A stretch of DNA of 23,195 bases. It comes from an uncultured Collinsella sp. Its GTDB lineage: Bacteria > Actinomycetota > Coriobacteriia > Coriobacteriales > Coriobacteriaceae. How positions within the stretch are numbered: the stretch's first letter is position 1; every line of letters starts with the position of its first letter. The stretch covers positions 1 to 23,195 of the forward strand of contig CAUCTV010000017.1 of assembly GCA_958445895.1 (NCBI GenBank), written 5' to 3'. Below the pieces are notes generated by a model. That model ran no database searches. It had not been told where the DNA came from and worked only from the letters and a program-made list of their open reading frames with translations. Position numbers and translations under genes: made by a program. Of this stretch, positions 7,109 through 14,672 are shown piece after piece.

Positions 7109-8239
7109 ATGTCTGAGTTTGCTGCCGGTCCTGCCGGTCGTATCGAGCGTGTCCGTGCCCTGATGGTTGAGCGCGGCTACGACGCTATCGTGGTGCGCGA
7201 CGAGGCCAACCTTCGTTGGCTTACGGGCGTCAAGGGCGTCTTCGATTACACCTTCGAGTTCCCGCACGCTGCGTTTATTACGGCTGACCAGTGCCTGTTC
7301 CATACCGACTCGCGCTATCTCAACAGCTTTGAGGAGAACACGCCCGCCGGCAGCCCCTGGGTCTACGACATGGACGAGGGCACCATCCCCGGCTGGGTCG
7401 CCGGCAAGATCGCGGCCAACAAGTGCCGCGTCTGCGCTGTCGAGGACGACATGCAGATCAATTTCTACCAGGGTATTCAGCGTGGCCTGGAGGACCGCTC
7501 CGTTGCCTGCATGCTGCCGCTGATGCATGACGACATCCGTAAGATGCGCGCCATCAAGGACGCCGAGGAGATCGAGCTCATGCGCCACGCGCAGTCGATC
7601 ACCGACGCCGCCTTCCAGCACATGCTCGGCTATATTAAGCCCGGTATGACTGAGAAACAGGTCCGCAACGAGCTCGAGAACTTTATGTTCGCCAACGGCG
7701 CCGACAGCCTGGCCTTCGGCTCCATCGTGGCAAGCGGCCCCAACACCGCCAACCCGCATGCCGTCCCGAGCGACCGCGTGATCGAGAAGGGCGACTTTGT
7801 CCTGATGGACTACGGCGCGGGATACTGCGACTACCGCTCCGACATGACTCGTACCGTCGTGATGGGCGAGCCCACCCAGGAGCAGCTCGACCTGTACGCG
7901 CTCGTGCGCCGTACGCACGAGGAGTGCGTCGCCGCCATCCATCCGGGCGTCGAGGGCAACGACATCTTCAAGCTCTCCAAGAAGATCATCGGCGATGCCG
8001 GCTATGGCGATTACTACAACCATGGTCTGGGCCACGGCGTCGGTATCGACATCCACGAGCTGCCCAACTTCAACCGCAGCAAGAATATCATCGAGGTTGG
8101 CTCGGTTATCACCATGGAGCCCGGCGTCTACCTGCCCGGCGTGGGCGGCGTGCGCCTGGAGGACTACGGCGTGGTCACCGAGAACGGCTACGAGCCCTTC
8201 ACCAAGACGCCGCATGACCTCCACGTCATCGATTGCTAG
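7109..8239 (+). CDS. pepP: Xaa-Pro aminopeptidase, M24B metallopeptidase
   Basis: Cytoplasmic dipeptidase/aminopeptidase that releases the residue before a proline. It has 376 residues: a creatinase-like N-terminal domain (about 1-140) and a pita-bread catalytic domain (about 145-376). The five dimetal ligands are visible as D234 (MDYGAG), D245 (YRSDMTRT), H309 (GLGHGVG), E337 (MEPGVY) and E351 (VRLEDYG). ATG 7109 has an AAAGGAA site about 6 bases upstream. It lies between the aro genes and efp, as in many actinobacterial and Firmicutes genomes. PepQ would be an equally acceptable name, since the sequence cannot tell an aminopeptidase from a prolidase. A strong terminator follows. Confidence 0.9.
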   Translation: MSEFAAGPAGRIERVRALMVERGYDAIVVRDEANLRWLTGVKGVFDYTFEFPHAAFITADQCLFHTDSRYLNSFEENTPAGSPWVYDMDEGTIPGWVAGKIAANKCRVCAVEDDMQINFYQGIQRGLEDRSVACMLPLMHDDIRKMRAIKDAEEIELMRHAQSITDAAFQHMLGYIKPGMTEKQVRNELENFMFANGADSLAFGSIVASGPNTANPHAVPSDRVIEKGDFVLMDYGAGYCDYRSDMTRTVVMGEPTQEQLDLYALVRRTHEECVAAIHPGVEGNDIFKLSKKIIGDAGYGDYYNHGLGHGVGIDIHELPNFNRSKNIIEVGSVITMEPGVYLPGVGGVRLEDYGVVTENGYEPFTKTPHDLHVIDC

Positions 8240-8260
8240 CTCATTTCGATAGATTTTGGG

Positions 8261-8303
8261 GCGGGGCGTCCGGATCGATTCGGACGCCCCGCATTCTCTT
8301 TTT
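8261..8303 (+). terminator. Rho-independent terminator after pepP
   Basis: GCGGGGCGTCCG (8261-8272) pairs perfectly with CGGACGCCCCGC (8281-8292) around an 8-base loop. The T-rich stretch ATTCTCTTTTT follows. It isolates pepP from the efp operon. Confidence 0.9.
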
Positions 8304-8334
8304 ATGCGCTCGCTGCAGGCGCCGTCTGCAAGTG

Positions 8335-8340
8335 TATAAT
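8335..8340 (+). promoter_or_regulatory. -10 box of the efp operon promoter
   Basis: A consensus TATAAT lies 57 bases before the efp ATG and just after the pepP terminator. I see no good -35 box at the right distance; CTGCAG at 8313-8318 is only a weak candidate. This is likely the main promoter for efp through recN. Confidence 0.6.
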
Positions 8341-8397
8341 TTTGGTCGTATGTAATTTGGACGCTTGTGCGTTCTGCCCATAACAAGAAAGGTCGAT

Positions 8398-8961
8398 ATG
8401 CCTACCATTTCTACCGCCGACTTCAAGAACGGCCTCGGTCTCCGCATTAAGGACAAGGTCTACACCATCGTCGAGTTCCAGCATGTCAAGCCGGGCAAGG
8501 GCGGCGCATTTGTGCGCTACAAGACCCGCGACATCAAGAGCGGCCGCGTCGTCGAGAACACCTGCAACGCCGGCACCAAGTTCGAGAGCGTCATGCTCAC
8601 CACCCGTGAGTTCCAGTACCTCTACAACGATGGCACCGACTACATCTTCATGGACAATGAGACCTATGAGCAGGTTCCTGTTCCCGAGGACATGGTGGGC
8701 GAGAACTCCAAGTGGCTGCGCGAGAACGACATCTGCCAGCTGCTCTTCGCCGACGATGAGCTCATGGGCGTGACCCCGCCGATGTTCATCGAGACCACCA
8801 TCGTCCAGACCGACCCGGGCTTTAAGGGCGACACCGTTCAGGGTTCCACCAAGCCGGCCACGATCGACACCGGCGCTGTCATCCAGGTCCCCATGTACCT
8901 CAACGAGGGCGAGGTCATCAAGGTTGACACCCGCGACGGCAAGTTCGTCTCCCGCGTCTAG
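8398..8961 (+). CDS. efp: Translation elongation factor P
   Basis: EF-P binds stalled ribosomes between the P and E sites and helps peptide-bond formation at polyproline. It has 187 residues with the usual three beta-barrel domains: KOW-like (about 1-63), the central OB domain, and the C-terminal OB domain ending in VDTRDGKFVSRV. The domain I tip loop reads KPGKGGAFVR, placing K34 at the position that enters the peptidyl-transferase centre. No lysine-modifying enzyme gene is in the window. ATG 8398 has an AAGAAAGG site a few bases upstream; an in-frame start at 8365 lacks one and would add a non-conserved segment. It leads the operon that runs to recN. Confidence 0.96.
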   Translation: MPTISTADFKNGLGLRIKDKVYTIVEFQHVKPGKGGAFVRYKTRDIKSGRVVENTCNAGTKFESVMLTTREFQYLYNDGTDYIFMDNETYEQVPVPEDMVGENSKWLRENDICQLLFADDELMGVTPPMFIETTIVQTDPGFKGDTVQGSTKPATIDTGAVIQVPMYLNEGEVIKVDTRDGKFVSRV

Positions 8962-8985
8962 CAACCAACTCTTCTAGGAGGACTC

Positions 8986-9348
8986 ATGCCCCAGGAAATC
9001 AAGATTGACGGCATCGGCATTTCGCCCGATGTTCTGACCGCCATCGTCTCGCGCGCCGTGTCGGATGTCGAGGGCATCGCCTCCGTTGGCGTCAAGGACC
9101 TTGCCACCAACCTTGTCTCCATGATGCTCTCGTCCAAGGCCCCGGCTTCCGAGCCGGCGGTCGAGGCCGAGGTCGTCGGCGACAAGCTCGCACTCACCGT
9201 GCGTGTCGTGGTGTTCTTTGGCTATCCGTTCAAGAAACTCGCCGAGGCCGTTCGCACAGCCGTGGTCGCCGCCATCGATGCCCAGGTGGGCGTCGAGGTC
9301 GAGCGCGTTGACGTTTGCATCGACGGCCTCGTTTTCCCCAAGGAGTAA
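8986..9348 (+). CDS. Asp23/Gls24 family envelope stress response protein
   Basis: A 120-residue member of the Asp23/Gls24 (DUF322) family. In Firmicutes such proteins are linked to cell-envelope homeostasis and alkaline or bile stress, often anchored through AmaP. The family core is visible in ISPDVLTAIVSRAVSDVEGI near the N-terminus and in the VEVERVDVCIDGLVF strand at the end. There is no membrane segment or signal peptide, so it should be cytosolic or membrane-associated through a partner. No amaP-like gene is next to it. ATG 8986 has a very strong AGGAGG site 7 bases upstream (8974-8981 region). The efp-asp23-nusB order is widely conserved and links it to this translation/transcription cluster. 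It ends three bases before the nusB start. Confidence 0.88.
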   Translation: MPQEIKIDGIGISPDVLTAIVSRAVSDVEGIASVGVKDLATNLVSMMLSSKAPASEPAVEAEVVGDKLALTVRVVVFFGYPFKKLAEAVRTAVVAAIDAQVGVEVERVDVCIDGLVFPKE

Positions 9349-9351
9349 CCT

Positions 9352-9927
9352 TTGAGCCTTAAGGTTTATCGCGGGCGCACGCTTGCCCGCAGTCAGGCGC
9401 TGCAGCTGCTGTTCCAGGCCGAGGCCACGGACAGTCCGCTCGAGCGCGTCCTCGAGGGCGATTTCCTGATCTCGAAGGGTCCCCTCGACCCCTATGCGCT
9501 GGAGCTTTGTCGCGGTGCCTACGAGCATATCGATCGCATCGACTGTGCCCTGCGCGCCGTCGCCAAGAACTGGGATCTTATGCGCATGCCCGGCGCCGAC
9601 CGCAACCTGCTGCGTATCGCCGTCTACGAGATGCGCTTCCTCACCGACGAGGAGGTCTCGGACGCTATTGTTATCAACGAGGCCGTCGAACTTGCCAAGG
9701 CCTATGGCACCGACCAGTCCGCATCGTTTGTCAACGGCGTGCTGGGCAAGATCGCTCGCAGCGAGGAGCTGCCGGGTGAGGATTTGTACCAAGAGCTGCT
9801 GGCCGAGGATCGCGCTCGCGAGGAGGCGCAGGCTGCCAAGGTCGCTGCCGCTCAGGCTGCCGCCGGTGTACTTGCCGAGGATCCGGACGCTGCTGAGGCC
9901 GTCGAGGCCGACTCCGTCGAGGAGTAG
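9352..9927 (+). CDS. nusB: Transcription antitermination factor NusB
   Basis: All-helical RNA-binding protein that works with NusE (S10) on boxA RNA to prevent early termination in rRNA operons. The family core is clear: ARSQALQLLFQAE near the N-terminus, LLRIAVYEMRFLTDEEV in the middle, then AIVINEAVELAKAYGTDQSASFVNGVLGKIAR. The protein has 191 residues, about 45-50 more than a typical NusB. The extra part is a C-terminal Ala/Glu-rich acidic tail that looks disordered. The start is TTG 9352, placed by AAGGAG (9340-9345) six bases upstream; no ATG fits. The stop lies two bases before xseB. Confidence 0.94.
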   Translation: MSLKVYRGRTLARSQALQLLFQAEATDSPLERVLEGDFLISKGPLDPYALELCRGAYEHIDRIDCALRAVAKNWDLMRMPGADRNLLRIAVYEMRFLTDEEVSDAIVINEAVELAKAYGTDQSASFVNGVLGKIARSEELPGEDLYQELLAEDRAREEAQAAKVAAAQAAAGVLAEDPDAAEAVEADSVEE

Positions 9928-9929
9928 CC

Positions 9930-10196
9930 ATGCCAGAGGGTTCCGTCCGCAACTTCGATGAGATCTCGGATCGCCTGGACCAGATCATCGCCACCGTTCG
10001 CTCCAAGGATACGTCCCTGGAGCGTTCGCTCGATTTGTTTGACGAGGCGATTGAGCTTGGTTCCCGTGCGGTCGATATGGTCGACAAGTTTGAGCTGACG
10101 CCGCGTGAGGCCGACAAGCTCGAGCAGGAATACGATGAGGATGCGGCAAACGAGTCCCAAGATAGACAGGCTGCATCCCCGGATACGAATGGTTGA
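9930..10196 (+). CDS. xseB: Exodeoxyribonuclease VII small subunit
   Basis: An 88-residue helical protein. Several XseB copies wrap the XseA catalytic subunit to form ExoVII, which degrades single-stranded DNA. The conserved first helix FDEISDRLDQIIATVRSKDTS and second-helix LERSLDLFDEAIELG are plain. The C-terminal ~20 residues (NESQDRQAASPDTNG) are a polar tail. ATG 9930 follows GAGGAG from the end of nusB. No xseA gene is next to it or elsewhere in the window, although the pair is usually adjacent. Its stop TGA overlaps the next start, so the two are probably coupled. Confidence 0.9.
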   Translation: MPEGSVRNFDEISDRLDQIIATVRSKDTSLERSLDLFDEAIELGSRAVDMVDKFELTPREADKLEQEYDEDAANESQDRQAASPDTNG

Positions 10197-11008
10197 TGGC
10201 ATTCATGAAACGCGTGCGTCTCGATGACGAACTGATTTCACAGGGCATCTGCGCCGATCGCGCGGATGCCCTTCGCACTCTTATGGCCGGCTTGGTCTCG
10301 AGCGGCGGTGAGCGTTTGACCTCTCCGGGTCTTAAGGTGATGCCGGGCCTGCCACTGCACGTTAAGGGGCGCATTCCGTACGTTGGGCGCGGCGGCCTTA
10401 AGCTTGAGGGTGCCCTCGATGCGTTTTGTATCGATCCCACGGGCCTTGCCTGCCTGGACGTAGGCTGCTCTACCGGCGGCTTTACCGATTGCCTGCTCAA
10501 GCGCGGAGCTGCGACCGTTGTCTCGGTGGACGTGGGTCGCGCCCAGTTCGATTGGTCGTTGCGTCAGGATGATCGCGTGACGCTGCATGAGCGCACAAAC
10601 GTGACGCAGCTGCCTGAGCTTGGCTATGCCGGTGCCATCGACCTGGCTGTATGTGATGTCTCGTTTACCGGCATCGCGAATATCATCGACGCCGTGCTGG
10701 CGTGCCTGAAGCCTTCGGGTTCGTTCTGCACGCTCGTAAAGCCCCAGTTTGAGGCGCCGGCTGCGCTGGTGGGCGAGCGCGGTATCGTGACCGACCCCGC
10801 CGTCCGCCGCGATACGCTCGTGGCGGCGATTGAGCTTTTTGCCGCCAAGGGCCTGTTCCCGCTTGACGTGTGCGTGTCGCCCATCCATGGCGCTAAGGGC
10901 AACGTTGAGTTTTTCCTGTACGGCACAAGGTTTGCCCCTGGTGAACGCACCGACGATGAGCTGCAATCCCAGGTATCGGCTTTGAGCGAGAAAGCTGCAA
11001 CGCTATGA
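10196..11008 (+). CDS. tlyA: TlyA family rRNA 2'-O-methyltransferase
   Basis: A 270-residue protein with an N-terminal S4 RNA-binding domain (about 4-65, RLDDELISQG ... MAGLVSSGGERL) and a C-terminal FtsJ/RrmJ-type methyltransferase domain. TlyA proteins 2'-O-methylate cytidines in 16S and/or 23S rRNA; older annotations call them hemolysins. Seen motifs: YVGRGGLKLEGALDAF with the catalytic Lys, the SAM loop LDVGCSTGGFTDCLL, VSVDVGRAQFDWSLRQD, AVCDVSF with the catalytic Asp, and TLVKPQFEA with the second Lys. I placed the start at ATG 10196, which overlaps the xseB stop. ATG 10205 (MKRVRLDDE) is also possible, and no strong Shine-Dalgarno decides. It overlaps nadK by 4 bases. Confidence 0.92.
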   Translation: MAFMKRVRLDDELISQGICADRADALRTLMAGLVSSGGERLTSPGLKVMPGLPLHVKGRIPYVGRGGLKLEGALDAFCIDPTGLACLDVGCSTGGFTDCLLKRGAATVVSVDVGRAQFDWSLRQDDRVTLHERTNVTQLPELGYAGAIDLAVCDVSFTGIANIIDAVLACLKPSGSFCTLVKPQFEAPAALVGERGIVTDPAVRRDTLVAAIELFAAKGLFPLDVCVSPIHGAKGNVEFFLYGTRFAPGERTDDELQSQVSALSEKAATL

Positions 11009-11865
11009 AGGTCTTTCTGGTTCCCAATTACTACAAGCAAGAGGCGGTCGAGAGCGGCCTGATGCTCGAGCTTTGGCTTTCGCGCCAGGGCTACGAGGTC
11101 GCATGGGCTGCCGACCAGCGATCGAAGATTCAAAGCACGCCTGATATTGATGGCTCAGATCTGGTCATTACGCTCGGCGGCGACGGTACGTTGCTGCGCG
11201 CTGCCCGCATCCTCAACCATCGCGAGATTCCTATCCTTGGTCTTTCCTATGGTCACCTGGGCTTTTTAACTGCTGCGAGCCCCGAGGAGCGCGACATTCT
11301 GCAGGTCGTGAGCGATGCTCTGTCCGGTGAGCTGCACGTGAGCCGCCGCGCCACCATCGCCGCGGATATCGTGTCCGTGCGCGACGATGGCACGAAGGAT
11401 GTCGTGCGCACGTTTGCCCTCAACGATATGGCACTTACGCGCGGCCCCCTGTCCGATATGGTTGAGTTTGACATCACGGTGTCCGGCCATCATATCGATC
11501 GCCTGCGCGGCGACGGTGTCGTCGTTTCGACGGCGACCGGCTCCACCGGCTATGCGCTTTCCGCCGGCGGTCCCATTGTCAGCCCCGATTACACGGGTAT
11601 GGTCTGTGTGCCCATCGCCCCGCATACCATTCAGGCTCGCGCTTTTTTGACCTCGCCGAGTGATGTCGTCGAGATCTTTATGTCTGATGACCGTCCGAGT
11701 GTTCCGGCGATCGCTATCGATGGACAGTTTATTACCTGCGATGGCACCGTTGAGAGCGTGGCGGTGCGTCGCGGTCCCGGAGATGTGCTGCTTCTCGATT
11801 ACGGTCCCGAGAGCTTCTATAACTCCGTGAGCCGCGTGTTCTACGGAGTGCGTCATGATCGATGA
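11005..11865 (+). CDS. nadK: NAD kinase
   Basis: ATP- or polyphosphate-dependent kinase that makes NADP from NAD. It has 286 residues, the normal length. The hallmark GGDGT is at 58-62 inside LVITLGGDGTLLRAARI. The NAD-contacting ALNDMALTRG and the TGSTGYALSAGGPIVSP loop follow, with the usual beta-rich C-terminal domain after them. ATG 11005 overlaps the tlyA TGA (ATGA), and the 3' end overlaps recN by 11 bases, so tlyA-nadK-recN is a translationally coupled trio. The same order is seen in many actinobacteria and Firmicutes. Confidence 0.95.
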   Translation: MKVFLVPNYYKQEAVESGLMLELWLSRQGYEVAWAADQRSKIQSTPDIDGSDLVITLGGDGTLLRAARILNHREIPILGLSYGHLGFLTAASPEERDILQVVSDALSGELHVSRRATIAADIVSVRDDGTKDVVRTFALNDMALTRGPLSDMVEFDITVSGHHIDRLRGDGVVVSTATGSTGYALSAGGPIVSPDYTGMVCVPIAPHTIQARAFLTSPSDVVEIFMSDDRPSVPAIAIDGQFITCDGTVESVAVRRGPGDVLLLDYGPESFYNSVSRVFYGVRHDR

Positions 11866-13483
11866 GCTGCAGGTTTCCAACATTGCACTCATTCGCGAGG
11901 CGACGCTGGTGCCGAGTGCGGGCCTAACGGTTTTGACTGGCGAGACCGGTGCCGGCAAGACCGCGCTGCTCTCGGCGCTCAAGCTCATTTTGGGCGAGCG
12001 TGCAGATTCGTCGACCGTGCGCGAGGGCGAGGCGCTTGCGAGCGTCGAGGCGCGCTTGTTCGATGGCCCGCACGACACGGAGGGCTTCACCGTGCAGCGC
12101 AGCCTTTCTGCCGAAGGCCGCAGCCGCGTCAAGATTGATGGTCGCATTGCCAGCGTGCGCGAGCTTTCCGAGCGCGTCGGCGTGATGATGGATCTGTGCG
12201 GCCAGCACGAGCATCAGCGCCTGCTCGATCCGGCACATCATGTTGCCATGGTCGATGCCTGGGCTGGTCGCTCTGCGCTCGAGGCGCTGGAAAAGTACCG
12301 TGTCTGCTTTAAGGCGTCGCGTACGGCTGCCAAGGAGGTCCGTCGCGTAGAGGAGGCGTCGCGTGCGCAGGGGAGTCGCGTCGAGGAGGCGCGCTTCGCC
12401 CTGGAGCGTATCGCCGAGGTCGACCCCAAGCCGGGTGAGTATGAGGAACTCGAGGAACTGCTGCCGCGCTCCGAACATGCCGAGGTACTGGTTGCCACAG
12501 CTAACGATGCCCATGCATCGCTTGCCGCCGAAGGTGGAGCGCTCGATGCCGTGAACAGCGCCGCGGCAGAGCTTTCCCGTATGGCTACCGTCGATCGCAA
12601 ACTGGGCGACATTGCCGATGCGCTTACGGATGCCTGCATCTCCCTTGAGGATAGCGCGAACGAGCTTCGTGCCTATCGCGATGGCGTCGCCTTCGACCCG
12701 CGCGAGCTCGCTCGCATGCGTGAGCGGTATTCCGACCTCAAGGGCCTGTTGCGTCAGTGGGGTCCCACCATGGACGATGTTTTTGCCATGCGCGATCGCT
12801 CGCAAGAGCTGCTGTCCCTGGTCGATGATGGCGATGAGCAGATCAAAAAGGCGCGTGAGGCACTCGGGAGCGCCGAGCGCGAGCTGTTCGCTGCCGCCAA
12901 GGCGCTTAAGCGCGCTCGCAATACGGCGGCCCCGCGCTTCTGCCACGAGGTTGGTCGTCAGATGGCACGCTTGGAGATGGGCGGCGCCGAGCTCGTTTGG
13001 GAGTCGCGTGATCTTCCGCGCGCCGAGTGGACGCCGGCGGGTCCTTCGAGCTACGAGCTTTTGTATCGCAGCGGTGCTGGCTTGACGCCGCGACCCCTGC
13101 GCCGCATTGCGTCGGGCGGCGAGCTCAGCCGCGTTATGCTGGCGAGCAAGGTGGTCTTGGGTAATGCGGACGGTGTCGATACGCTGGTGTTTGACGAGGT
13201 CGATGCCGGTGTCGGCGGCTCCACGGCTCGTGCTCTTGCTGGTGTGCTGGCCGATCTTGCCGCGACGCATCAGGTGATAGTCGTCACGCACCTGGCGCAG
13301 GTCGCCGTTATGGCCGATAAGCACTACGTGGTGAGCAAGGAACCCGGCGATGTTCCCCAGACGCATCTGGACGAGGTGACGGGAGACGCCCGTACCGCAG
13401 AGATCGCCCGAATGCTGAGCGGCGATCAGTCCGAGGCAAGCTTGGCCCACGCAAAGCAGATGCTCGAAGAAGCTCGAGGCTAA
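11855..13483 (+). CDS. recN: DNA repair ATPase RecN
   Basis: SMC-like protein of 542 residues that acts early in double-strand break repair, bridging DNA ends and helping RecA. The P-loop GETGAGKT is at 29-36. The Q-loop region reads GQHEHQRLLDP. A central coiled coil (roughly 145-345, rich in Glu, Arg and Ala) is followed by the ABC signature SGGELSR (from S420) and Walker B LVFDEVDAGVGG with D447-E448. The H-loop is VVTHLAQVAVMAD. ATG 11855 lies inside the end of nadK. It is the last gene of the efp operon, and the convergent rpiR gene ends 59 bases away. Confidence 0.95.
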   Translation: MIDELQVSNIALIREATLVPSAGLTVLTGETGAGKTALLSALKLILGERADSSTVREGEALASVEARLFDGPHDTEGFTVQRSLSAEGRSRVKIDGRIASVRELSERVGVMMDLCGQHEHQRLLDPAHHVAMVDAWAGRSALEALEKYRVCFKASRTAAKEVRRVEEASRAQGSRVEEARFALERIAEVDPKPGEYEELEELLPRSEHAEVLVATANDAHASLAAEGGALDAVNSAAAELSRMATVDRKLGDIADALTDACISLEDSANELRAYRDGVAFDPRELARMRERYSDLKGLLRQWGPTMDDVFAMRDRSQELLSLVDDGDEQIKKAREALGSAERELFAAAKALKRARNTAAPRFCHEVGRQMARLEMGGAELVWESRDLPRAEWTPAGPSSYELLYRSGAGLTPRPLRRIASGGELSRVMLASKVVLGNADGVDTLVFDEVDAGVGGSTARALAGVLADLAATHQVIVVTHLAQVAVMADKHYVVSKEPGDVPQTHLDEVTGDARTAEIARMLSGDQSEASLAHAKQMLEEARG

Positions 13484-13501
13484 GTTGTATCAGCGGTGTT
13501 G

Positions 13502-13534
13502 GTGGGACAAAATAGACTGAAATTTTTGTCCCAC
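13502..13534. terminator. Palindrome between convergent recN and rpiR, likely two-way terminator
   Basis: GTGGGACAAAA (13502-13512) pairs perfectly with TTTTGTCCCAC (13524-13534) around an 11-base loop. The T-run lies within the stem rather than after it, so it is not a textbook terminator on either strand. Its position between two convergent genes argues for a shared terminator. Confidence 0.5.
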
Positions 13535-13542
13535 TACGCGTT

Positions 13543-14400
13543 TTACTCAACGACCTTGTCCGGCTGGATGAGCTCCTCGTAGTAGCTGATATGTTCGCGA
13601 GCGTCTTCAATCTCGGGCAGCAGGAAGTTGTAGATGACTTCGATGATCATCGTGGCGCTGATCTTGGAGAACGCAAAGTCGCCCGTCGTCAGCAACGCCT
13701 CGTGGTTGACGGTATTAAAAGTATAGTCTGCCAGGCGTGCGAGCGGGGATTTGCTGTCGCTGCTGATGACGACTACGGTTGCACCGCAGTCGCGAGCAGC
13801 TTTTGCCATGCGATTCAGTCGGCGCGATTTGCCGGAGTTTGAGATGAGCACGATGACGTCGCCGGGGCGTAGCGTGAGCGCAAACCCGATCGAGGTCTCG
13901 CTGATGGTGCTCGCCATGCAGCGAAGGCCCAGCTGCGAAAACTTAAATGTCGCATCGAGCGCGACCGCGTTCGTATTGCCCACAGCCGCAAACTCAATAA
14001 CCCCTGCATGCTTAAGGGCATGCACAACAGCCGCCAACGTATCGTGGTCGATCCCGTCGATGGTCGCATTAAGCTCGCTCACCTTGGCAGCCAGGATGTT
14101 CTTAAGGCTCTGCTCCATATTGTCGAGCGAGACTTCGTCAGTCAGGCCCTCGTTGCGCTGGCTTTCCAAATCCCTCGCCAACGAAAACTGAAAGCTGCGG
14201 AAGCTGCCAAAGCCAAGCTTGCGGCAGAAGCGCGAAACGGTCGCCTCGGACGTGGCGGCGGCGCGCGAGAGCTGAGCCGCCGTGAGGCGTGGCGCCTCGG
14301 ACTGGTGCTCCAATATATAGTCGACAATGCGCTGCTCGGACTCGCTGTATCCCTGATGGGTACTAATGAGGGAAAGTGCGCTCTTGCTACTATCGGTCAT
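13543..14400 (-). CDS. MurR/RpiR family transcriptional regulator (HTH plus SIS domain)
   Basis: A 285-residue regulator. The N-terminal RpiR-type helix-turn-helix (about 20-80) includes LTAAQLSRAAATSEATVSRF and CRKLGFGSFRSFQ. The C-terminal SIS sugar-phosphate-binding domain (about 110-250) has VGNTNAVALDATFKF, PGDVIVLISNSGKSRR and VVVISSDSKSPLARLAD. Such proteins sense phosphosugars and control sugar catabolic genes. I chose ATG at 14398-14400 because GGAG lies 6 bases upstream on the minus strand. An in-frame ATG ending at 14448 directly follows a -10 box, so it would not be transcribed. It is divergent from the EIIBCA permease gene and is its most likely local regulator; the effector is not readable from sequence. 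Confidence 0.9.
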   Translation of the reverse strand: MTDSSKSALSLISTHQGYSESEQRIVDYILEHQSEAPRLTAAQLSRAAATSEATVSRFCRKLGFGSFRSFQFSLARDLESQRNEGLTDEVSLDNMEQSLKNILAAKVSELNATIDGIDHDTLAAVVHALKHAGVIEFAAVGNTNAVALDATFKFSQLGLRCMASTISETSIGFALTLRPGDVIVLISNSGKSRRLNRMAKAARDCGATVVVISSDSKSPLARLADYTFNTVNHEALLTTGDFAFSKISATMIIEVIYNFLLPEIEDAREHISYYEELIQPDKVVE

Positions 14401-14448
14401 GGATGGCTCCTGGTTGGCATGAAAATCGGAATCGTTTTGTAATGTCAT

Positions 14449-14454
14449 AGTATA
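14449..14454 (-). promoter_or_regulatory. -10 box of the rpiR-family gene
   Basis: On the minus strand TATACT lies about 50 bases before the chosen ATG, giving a leader of ~40 bases. No convincing -35 box is found 16-18 bases upstream. Confidence 0.45.
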
Positions 14455-14481
14455 GGGGGATTTTCAATAACAAGATACACC

Positions 14482-14509
14482 TTGCCGTTTCAAGTGTTGA
14501 TGGTAAACT
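14482..14509 (+). promoter_or_regulatory. Candidate promoter of the EIIBCA permease gene
   Basis: TTGCCG (14482-14487) and TAAACT (14504-14509) are 16 bases apart, each matching four of six consensus bases. Start of transcription would be near 14516, leaving a leader of about 157 bases before the ATG at 14673. Confidence 0.45.
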
Positions 14510-14545
14510 TTCACCTACCGTTTACGGTTATGAAAGAACCTTTCA
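14503..14545. promoter_or_regulatory. Candidate operator: two inverted repeats over the permease promoter
   Basis: GTAAAC (14503-14508) and GTTTAC (14520-14525) form one inverted repeat with 11 bases between. TGAAAG-AAC-CTTTCA (14531-14545) forms a second, perfect palindrome. CTTTCACC also occurs as a direct repeat at 14508-14515 and 14540-14547, 32 bases apart (three helical turns). The sites cover the -10 box and the start region, as expected for a repressor. Confidence 0.5.
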
Positions 14546-14610
14546 CCGGAGAATTTCGCCTTGTCTCTTCTCACGCGGACGGTAGGTTGGTATCTTTCAG
14601 TTGTGGAAAA

Positions 14611-14650
14611 GCGCGCAAGGACGCGCGTGTAGGGGAGCGCCTGCGGGCGC
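14611..14650 (+). promoter_or_regulatory. Two small GC-rich hairpins in the permease leader
   Basis: GCGCG (14611-14615) pairs with CGCGC (14622-14626), and GCGCC (14637-14641) pairs with GGCGC (14646-14650). The second ends 10 bases before the AAGGAGG ribosome site. They may affect translation or RNA stability, but no known riboswitch class is recognised. Confidence 0.35.
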
Positions 14651-14672
14651 AAAACTTAAAAAGGAGGGACAC

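Noticed and set aside
14401..14448. Longer start for the RpiR-type regulator
   Set aside because: That ATG directly follows the TATACT -10 box and would lie before the transcript start; the downstream ATG has GGAG at proper spacing.
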